Positions 57,991 through 64,000 of a DNA stretch of 64,000 nucleotides are shown here, piece by piece. The translations under genes and the position numbers were made by a program. This stretch comes from Sphingomicrobium sp. XHP0239. Its GTDB lineage: Bacteria; Pseudomonadota; Alphaproteobacteria; Sphingomonadales; Sphingomonadaceae. How positions within the stretch are numbered: position 1 is the stretch's first letter; every line of letters starts with the position of its first letter. The notes under the pieces were generated by a model that was not told the origin of the DNA, did no database searches, and was given only the letters and a program-made list of their open reading frames with translations. The DNA lies in assembly GCF_039555325.1 (NCBI RefSeq), contig NZ_CP154608.1, forward strand, positions 2,232,001-2,296,000, in the 5' to 3' direction.

Positions 57991-59471
57991 GCGAGCGGTA
58001 CGAAAAGCTCGATCGCATTTACGTCGCAGGCGAATGGCGCGACGGCTCGGGCGAAGAGATGACCAACATCTGCCCGTGGGACGAAAGCACCATCTTCACC
58101 ACGAAGGCAGCGACCACTGCGGACGTGGACGAGGCGATGGAGGCCGCCGCCGAGGCGCAGCAGGAGTGGGGCGCGCTGCCGCCCTCCGCCCGCTCAGCCA
58201 GGATGCACGCAATCGCCGATGTCCTCGAGGCGCGCAATGGCGAGATCGCGGACTGGATCGAACGCGAGGTCGGTGCCACCAAGTTGAAGGCCGCGCTCGA
58301 ACTCAAGCTTGCGACGCAGGTCGCGCGGTCGGAGGCCGCCGCACTGCCCTTCATGGTCGAAGGCGCCATCCTTCCTGAGGACATTCCGGGCAAGGAAAGT
58401 CGTGTCTATCGCCGCCCGGTCGGGGTGATCGCGCTCATCAGTCCGTGGAATTTCCCGCTCCAGTTGACCGCCCGCACGCTGTTCCCGGCGCTCGCGCTCG
58501 GCAACGGCGTGGTGGTCAAACCTGCCAGCGACACGCCGGTGACCGGCGGCACAATCTTTGCCGCGATCTGCGAAGAGGCCGGCCTGCCGCCGGGGCTCGT
58601 TTCGGTCCTGCCGGGATCGGGAAGCGAGATCGGCGATGCGCTGTGCCGCCATCCCATCCCTTCGGTCGTCAGTTTCACCGGCTCCACCCCGGTCGGCCGG
58701 GGCGTCGGGAAAGCGGCGCTCGACGGGGACCGGATCAAGTCGGTCGAGCTCGAACTGGGCGGCAACAGTCCGATCGTGGTCCTCGACGATGCCGACATCG
58801 ACCAGGCCGTGGAAGCCAGCGTCTGGGGCAAGTTCATGCATCAGGGCCAGATCTGCATGATCGCCAACCGCATCGTCGTCGAGGACGCGATCTACGACGA
58901 ATTCGTCGATAAGTTCGTGGCCCGGGTGAAGAAACTCCCCGTCGGGAAACGCGACGACCCCGCCTGCTTCATCGGGCCGATCATCAATCGCGACCAGTAT
59001 GACGGTATCGTCGAGATGATCGAAAAGGCGAAGAGCGAGGGCGCGACCTGCGCGCTCGGCGGCGATCCCGACGGGCTGGTCATCCCGCCGCACGTCTTCA
59101 CCGACGTCGGCGAGGACAATTGCCTCGTCGCCAACGAAATCTTCGGACCCGTCGCGCCGATCCAGCGCGCGAAGGACGAGGACGAGGCCCTGCGCCTTGC
59201 CAACAATACCGAGATGGGACTGTCGAGCGCGGTCTTCTCGCGCGACGAAGGACGTGCGTTCGCCTTCGCCAAGCGGATCGAGGCCGGAATGACCCACGTC
59301 AACGATCAGCCCGTCAACGACAGCCCGTTCGCGGCGTTCGGGGGTGCCAAGAACAGCGGCATCGGCCGGTTCAATGGCCGCTGGGCGATCGAGGCGTTCA
59401 CCGCGGCGCACTGGATCAGTGTCCAGCACGAGCCGCGGCAATATCCGTTCAGCGCCACGGATCTCGATTAA
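57987..59471 (+). CDS. NAD(P)-dependent aldehyde dehydrogenase
   Basis: 494 residues. Cofactor motif [12 protein letters not shown], catalytic Glu256 (ELELGGNSP) and catalytic Cys290 ([11 protein letters not shown]), with [18 protein letters not shown] and [10 protein letters not shown]. Resembles vanillin/benzaldehyde-type or general ALDH. ATGA overlap with katA, so it is translated together with a catalase, suggesting removal of aldehydes formed under oxidative stress; that is inference. Confidence 0.94.
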   Translation: MSERYEKLDRIYVAGEWRDGSGEEMTNICPWDESTIFTTKAATTADVDEAMEAAAEAQQEWGALPPSARSARMHAIADVLEARNGEIADWIEREVGATKLKAALELKLATQVARSEAAALPFMVEGAILPEDIPGKESRVYRRPVGVIALISPWNFPLQLTARTLFPALALGNGVVVKPASDTPVTGGTIFAAICEEAGLPPGLVSVLPGSGSEIGDALCRHPIPSVVSFTGSTPVGRGVGKAALDGDRIKSVELELGGNSPIVVLDDADIDQAVEASVWGKFMHQGQICMIANRIVVEDAIYDEFVDKFVARVKKLPVGKRDDPACFIGPIINRDQYDGIVEMIEKAKSEGATCALGGDPDGLVIPPHVFTDVGEDNCLVANEIFGPVAPIQRAKDEDEALRLANNTEMGLSSAVFSRDEGRAFAFAKRIEAGMTHVNDQPVNDSPFAAFGGAKNSGIGRFNGRWAIEAFTAAHWISVQHEPRQYPFSATDLD

Positions 59472-59553
59472 ACCAGACTTGGCTTGCGCCCCCCGCGCGC
59501 GTCGTTATCGTGACCCGCCAATATCACGATAGAGCGCTGGGGGCGCGATCCAC

Positions 59554-61083
59554 ATGAATTTCGAAACCATCGACAATATCTCCGGCTTCATCTGGGGCGG
59601 GGTCTGGAGCGGCGAACAGGTCATTCCCCTTCCGCCGATGGTCCTGGTCCTGTTCGGGATCGGCATGTGGATCATGGTGGGGCTGAAATTCTATCCGATC
59701 CGCCAGCTGGGCAGCGCCTTCGCCGGCCTCTTCGCCAGCCGCAAGAGCTCGGGCGCGGGCGAGATCTCGCCCTTCGCGGCCCTGTCGACGGCGCTGTCTG
59801 GGCAGGTCGGCACGGGCAATCTCGCCGGTGTCGCGACCGCGATCACGCTGGGCGGTCCCGGCGCGATCTTCTGGATGTGGATCACCGCGCTCATCGGCAT
59901 GGCCCTGGCTTTCGCCGAAGGCTCGCTCGCCATCCGCTATCGCGAAAAGGCCGCTTCGGGCGGCTATCGCGGCGGCCCGATGACCTACATCATGATGGGC
60001 CTCGGCCCGAAATGGACCTGGCTGGCGATCCTCTTCTGCATCGGCGCGCTGTTCAGTGCGGTCGTCACCGGCAACTCGATCCAGTCCAACTCGATCGCCG
60101 ACAGCTTCGGGGAGCTCTTCGGGTTCGAGGAATGGGTGTCGGGCATTATCGTCGCGGTCGCGGTGTTCGCCGTGATCATCGGCGGCATCAAGTCGATCGG
60201 TTCGGTCGCCGAAAAGGTCGTGCCCGTCATGGCTATCGCCTACATCGTCCTGGCGGTCATCGCGCTCATCCTGAACTTCGCCGACCTGCCCGAAACCTTC
60301 TCGCTGATCTTCACCGGCGCTTTCAATCCGCAGGCGGCCAGCGGCGGCTTCCTCGGCGCGATGATCATCATCGCGATCCGGGCGGGTGCGGCACGCGGCC
60401 TGTTCTCGAACGAAGCGGGGCAGGGTTCGACCCCGATCGCACATGCGGTTGCGCAGACGGACGATCCCGAACAGCAGGGCCGCATGGCGATGCTCGGCAC
60501 GTTCATCGACACGATCGTCATCTGCACCATGACCGCGCTCGTCATCCTGACCGTCCGCGGGGACTTCACCTACGAAGGCGCCTCGGTCGCGCATGCGTGG
60601 CAATCGGGCCTCAACGGGTTCGAAATGACGTCGGCGGCCTACGGGGCGGCCTTCCCGCTGCCCGTGCTTGGTGTGCCGCTCGGTACCTTCATCGTCAGCC
60701 TGGCGCTGATCCTATTCGTGTTCACCACGCTGCTTACCTGGAGCTACTACGGCGAACGCGCGATCACCTTCATCTACGACCGCACGCCGGGCGCGAGCGT
60801 GTCGGGCGAAAAGGCGCTGCACTTCGTCTGGCGGCTGCTGTGGTGCGTGGTGATCTTCGTCGGTGCCAGCGTGGACCTCGAACTGGTCTGGCGCATGGGC
60901 GACATTTCCAACGCCGCGATGGCGCTGCCCAACCTTCTCGCATTGGCGCTTCTGTCGGGCGTGGTCTTCAAACTGGCGCGGGGCGAGCGCGATGCCGGCC
61001 CCACCCATGCGCTCAAGAAGATCGAGAAGGCGGGCGATGCGGATACGGTGTCCGATGCCCCGCCGCCGGGTGTCGGCCACTAG
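59554..61083 (+). CDS. alanine/glycine:cation symporter (AGCS family)
   Basis: 509 residues with about 11 membrane helices. Family motifs: SPFAALSTALSGQVGTGNLAGVATAI, GPGAIFWMWITALIGMALAF and AARGLFSNEAGQGSTPIAHA. Sodium-coupled uptake of alanine or glycine is expected. 82 bp after the aldehyde dehydrogenase gene; ends before a bidirectional terminator. Confidence 0.94.
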   Translation: MNFETIDNISGFIWGGVWSGEQVIPLPPMVLVLFGIGMWIMVGLKFYPIRQLGSAFAGLFASRKSSGAGEISPFAALSTALSGQVGTGNLAGVATAITLGGPGAIFWMWITALIGMALAFAEGSLAIRYREKAASGGYRGGPMTYIMMGLGPKWTWLAILFCIGALFSAVVTGNSIQSNSIADSFGELFGFEEWVSGIIVAVAVFAVIIGGIKSIGSVAEKVVPVMAIAYIVLAVIALILNFADLPETFSLIFTGAFNPQAASGGFLGAMIIIAIRAGAARGLFSNEAGQGSTPIAHAVAQTDDPEQQGRMAMLGTFIDTIVICTMTALVILTVRGDFTYEGASVAHAWQSGLNGFEMTSAAYGAAFPLPVLGVPLGTFIVSLALILFVFTTLLTWSYYGERAITFIYDRTPGASVSGEKALHFVWRLLWCVVIFVGASVDLELVWRMGDISNAAMALPNLLALALLSGVVFKLARGERDAGPTHALKKIEKAGDADTVSDAPPPGVGH

Positions 61084-61110
61084 GCCCGCATCCGCGATAC
61101 ACGAAGGAAA

Positions 61111-61135
61111 AGGCCGGGTTCGTCCCGGCCTTTTT
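61111..61135. terminator. bidirectional terminator between symporter and Flp pilin genes
   Basis: AGGCCGGG (61111-61118), loop TTCGT, CCCGGCCT (61124-61131), T-run to 61135, and an A-run on the left that serves the minus strand. Confidence 0.9.
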
Positions 61136-61299
61136 CATTGCACCAGACTGTTCTCGACGGTGTTCATCTGAGCCTCGCTAGCGTTGCCGAGGTTCACGAA
61201 GGCCAACACGGCGGCCACCGCGATCAGCGAGGCGATCAGCGCATATTCGATCGCGCTCGCCCCCCGCTCGTCGCGGAGCAGTTTCTTCCACTTCGACAT
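61135..61299 (-). CDS. Flp family type IVb pilin
   Basis: 54 residues. Leader KKLLRDERG is cleaved before ASAIEYALIASLIAVAAVLAF; Glu at mature position 5 and Tyr at 6 are the Flp signature. The rest is a short amphipathic tail. Tight adherence pili need tad genes, none of which are in the window, so this is an isolated pilin or part of a cluster elsewhere. The start at 61299 is chosen over 61389 because Flp pilins have a short basic leader. Confidence 0.9.
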   Translation of the reverse strand: MSKWKKLLRDERGASAIEYALIASLIAVAAVLAFVNLGNASEAQMNTVENSLVQ

Positions 61300-61419
61300 G
61301 ATCCATGCCTCCTGGTCTTCTGCGGGCCGCACGGCGTCCACTCCGCAACGCCCCCGCACATTGATTTGCCGAGCGATAACGGAAATCAATTAACGGATGA
61401 TAACCGCGGTGACGATGCC

Positions 61420-62621
61420 CTAATTGTAGGCGCGCTGTCCATGCTCGGCGAGGTCGAGGCCGTCTCGCTCTTGGCTGGGGGCGGCGCGCAGCGGCAGCGC
61501 GAGGCGGACGATCGCAAAGCACAGCGCGCTCCCGAGCCCCGCCCAGACGATCGCGATCAGCACCCCCAGCAGCTGGACCCCCAGTTGGGGAAGGAGCTCG
61601 TAGCCACCCTGTCCACCGATCGCGGGCAGCCCGGCGATGACGAGAGCGACCGACCCGACGATCCCGCCAAGACCATGGATTCCGAAAACGTCGAGGCTGT
61701 CGTCGATGCGCAGCCGCGACTTGGCCGCCCCGACGAAACCGTAGCACGCGAGCGAGGAGGCCGCGCCGAGCAGCATCGCCCCCAGCGGTCCGCTGACCCC
61801 TGCCGCCGGCGTGATGGCGACGAGCCCCGCGATCGCGCCCGATGCGCCGCCGACGAGGCTGACCTTGCCGGTCCGTGCGCGCTCGATCCCCTCCACGCGA
61901 GGATCGCGGCGGCGGGCGCGACGAAAGTGTTGATCATGGCAAGCGCCGCGGTTCCGTCGGCGGCTAGTGCCGAGCCCGCGTTGAACCCGAACCAGCCGAC
62001 CCATAGAAGCCCCGCCCCGATGAACAGGAAGGCCAGGTTGTGTGGCGGCATCTCTTCCTTGAGGAAGCCTGCGCGCCGGCCCGTGAAGGCGACCGCGACG
62101 AGGCCCGAGATGCCCGCCGTGATGTGTACGACCGTGCCGCCCGCAAAATCGATCGCGCCGAGATCGTAGATCAGCCCGCCCTCGGCCCAGACCATGTGCG
62201 CGATGGGTGCGTAGACGAGGGTCAGGAAAAGGAGACCGAACAGCATCATCGCGGGGAAGCGCAGTCGCTCGACGGTCGCACCGACGACCAGAGCAGCGGT
62301 GATGGCGGCAAAGGTCATCTGGAAGGCGACGAAGGCGAGCGTCGGGACGCTGCCGCTGACTGCGTCGGGACCAATGCCGACGAGCCCGACCAGGTCGAGG
62401 TTCCCGACGACCGGTCCGCTTCCGGAGAAGGCAAGGCTGTACCCCCAGCCGACCCAGCCCAGCATGACCACTGCAGTGACGCCCAGCACCTGTCCAAGGG
62501 TGGACAGAATGTTTTTGGCGCGCACCAGTCCGCCATAGAACAAACCCAATCCCGGCACGGTCATCATCAGCACGAGAAGCGTCGATGTAAGAAGCCAGGC
62601 GGTGTTACCGGAATCGATCAT
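61420..62621 (-). pseudogene. amt: ammonium transporter amt, frameshifted
   Basis: The N-terminal part reads from ATG 62621 (MIDSGNTAWLLTSTLLVLMM) through AIDFAGGTVVHITAG to NTFVAPAAAILAW, then the frame is lost near 61893. The C-terminal part continues in another frame from EGIERARTGKVSLVGGASGA through FGIHGLGGIVGS to the stop at 61420. Both pore histidines (VVHITAG and FGIHGLGG) exist but in different frames. Adding one G to the TGGAGGGG tract joins them into one Amt of about 400 residues, so a single-base deletion or a sequencing error is likely. No glnK is adjacent. Confidence 0.85.
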
Positions 62622-62718
62622 GGATGGTCCCGCGTTTGCTGCACCTGCGAAGGTGCCGCGCGGGGGATCGCCGCGCAATCGGGATCGAGCGCCCGGTTAA
62701 CTTTTCACTCGGTCGCAA

Positions 62719-64000
62719 CTAACGGAAATTGCGGCCCTTGGGGATGCAGTCGACGTCGCGCGGGTGGACGCCGGTGGTGCGGCCAGGGTGGAGTTCGGGC
62801 AGGGTGCCGCTGCCGCCGCCCGCCACTTCGTCCCCGCGCCCGCCGTGCGGCGCCCACGCGCCGCCGCCGTCGCCGCGTCCGGCCGCCGGGGCGAGCAGGC
62901 GATCGGACAGGCTCGACAGCAACCCCGTATCGTCCTCCAGCTTGGCGGCGATCACGTGCACCACCGCATCGTCGTGCTGGACGATCCCGGTAACGTTGAG
63001 CAGCCGCGCGCCCATGACGATCGGGCGATAGGCTTCGAACGCGTCGGGCCAGATGACGAGGTTGGCGACCCCCGTCTCGTCCTCGATCGTGGTGAAGCAT
63101 ACGCCCTTGGCACTGCCCGGTCGCTGGCGGATCAGCACCAGCCCCGCCAGCCGCACCCGCCGCCCATAGCGCATCGAGCGCAATTCGCCCGCCGTGACGC
63201 ACCCCATGCTGGCGTAGTGCTGACGCAGGAAACTCATCGGATGCGCTTTCAATGACAGGCGCGTGGTCTGGTAATCGGTCACCACCTGTTCGGACAGCGG
63301 CATGGCGGGCAGGCGCACCTGCTCCACCTCCCACCCTTCGTCGCGCGCATCGGCCGCTTCGAACAACGGCAGCGCGGGCGCGCCTTTCAGCGCCTTGGCG
63401 TCCCACAGCGCCGCGCGCCGGTCGAGCTTGATCGACCGGAACGCATCGGCCTCCGCCAGCCGCTCGACCGCCCCGACCCCGACGCCCGCGCGGCGCTTCA
63501 CGTCCTCGACGCTTTCGTAGGGCGTGCTCGCCCGTGCCGCGACAATCCGCGTCGCGTCGTCCAACCGCATCCCGTCGATCTGTCGCAGCCCGAGACGCAG
63601 CGCCATGCGGGGGCGGGGCGGGGGCAGGCTGTCGGGGGTCCATGCCTCGGCGGGCAGCGCGGTCGAACCCCAGCTGCGCCGCTGCGCGACCGGTTCTCGG
63701 TCGGTCGGCTCCAGCGTGCAGTCCCAATCGGAATGATTGGCGTCCACGGGACGGATCTCGACCCCATGTTCCTTGGCATCGCGCACGATCTGCGCGGGGG
63801 CATAGAAGCCCATCGGCTGCGAATTGAGCAGCGCGGCGGCGAAGGCGGCGGGATATCGCCACTTGAGCCAGCTACTCACATAGACGAGCAGCGCGAAGCT
63901 CGCCGCGTGGCTCTCCGGAAACCCGTATTCGCCGAAGCCGCGGATCTGGTGGAAACAGCGTTCGGCAAAATCCTGGTCGTAGCCGCGCTCCACCATTCGC
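62719..64000 (-). CDS. dnaE2: error-prone DNA polymerase DnaE2, C-terminal part
   Basis: 427 codons up to the window edge; the 5' part is outside. It starts inside the finger domain (FAERCFHQIRGFGEYGFPESHAASFALLVY, a highly conserved DnaE-type stretch), continues through the helix-hairpin-helix region (GVGVGAVERLAEADAF) and the OB fold (RVRLAGLVLIRQRPGSAKGV, TIEDETGVANLVIWP) and ends with the DnaE2-specific HPRDVDCIPKGRNFR. A Gly/Arg-rich insertion lies before that end. The enzyme acts with ImuA/ImuB in SOS mutagenesis; those would be expected upstream, off the right edge. Confidence 0.95.
   Translation of the reverse strand, partial: RMVERGYDQDFAERCFHQIRGFGEYGFPESHAASFALLVYVSSWLKWRYPAAFAAALLNSQPMGFYAPAQIVRDAKEHGVEIRPVDANHSDWDCTLEPTDREPVAQRRSWGSTALPAEAWTPDSLPPPRPRMALRLGLRQIDGMRLDDATRIVAARASTPYESVEDVKRRAGVGVGAVERLAEADAFRSIKLDRRAALWDAKALKGAPALPLFEAADARDEGWEVEQVRLPAMPLSEQVVTDYQTTRLSLKAHPMSFLRQHYASMGCVTAGELRSMRYGRRVRLAGLVLIRQRPGSAKGVCFTTIEDETGVANLVIWPDAFEAYRPIVMGARLLNVTGIVQHDDAVVHVIAAKLEDDTGLLSSLSDRLLAPAAGRGDGGGAWAPHGGRGDEVAGGGSGTLPELHPGRTTGVHPRDVDCIPKGRNFR

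Overview
The window is about 64 kb of GC-rich chromosome from an alphaproteobacterium of the order Sphingomonadales. The evidence is the 16S rRNA (about 1,487 nt), an rrn operon laid out 16S-tRNA-Ile-tRNA-Ala-23S-5S-tRNA-fMet, the hisS-prfA-prmC-DUF4167 block, many sphingomonad-type TonB-dependent receptors and very tight gene packing. Genus cannot be fixed by eye. The left edge cuts an SDR oxidoreductase and the right edge cuts the error-prone polymerase gene dnaE2. No phage, insertion sequence or CRISPR array was seen.

Layout. 1-5.6 kb: SDR (partial), a ZntB-like transporter, ispG, an orphan gene of low GC, a class IV-like histone deacetylase homologue, a periplasmic retropepsin-like protease and an EamA exporter. 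5.6-10.5 kb: a lipoprotein amidase, a TonB receptor with a Gln/Arg/Gly-rich insert, and inorganic pyrophosphatase. 10.6-14.5 kb: hisS, prfA, prmC and a DUF4167 gene preceded by a structured leader. 14.5-26.3 kb: a complete type II secretion operon on the minus strand, gspC-D-E-F-G-H-I-J-K-L-M-N-O, almost every junction overlapping by 1-4 bases. 26.4-30.8 kb: a TonB receptor and, upstream in the same direction, a surface-type lipoprotein with a Pro-Thr repeat tether and a beta-helix-like body; a Pho-box-like sequence lies upstream. 31.1-31.8 kb: a YciA-type thioesterase and a small membrane protein. 32.1-37.9 kb: one rRNA operon with promoter, boxA elements, processing stems and terminators. 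38.1-43.7 kb: a tripartite RND efflux operon. 43.8-53 kb: paired acyl-CoA dehydrogenases, a phosphatase, a lipid kinase, a phosphoesterase, YceI, an NAD(P)-binding protein, thiolase, 4-hydroxyphenylpyruvate dioxygenase and a VOC protein. 53-61 kb: a TonB-like protein, katG, katA, an aldehyde dehydrogenase and an alanine/glycine symporter. 61-64 kb: a Flp pilin, a frameshifted ammonium transporter and the 3' part of dnaE2.

How the parts may work together. The most interesting unit is 14.5-31 kb. A Pho-box-like site, a lipoprotein with a repeat tether, a TonB receptor and a full type II secretion machine lie in that order on one strand. I infer that the lipoprotein could be exported by the type II system and work with the receptor at the cell surface under phosphate limitation; this is a hypothesis. 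A second unusual pattern is that four of the six convergent gene pairs interleave both stop codons in one CTAG palindrome.
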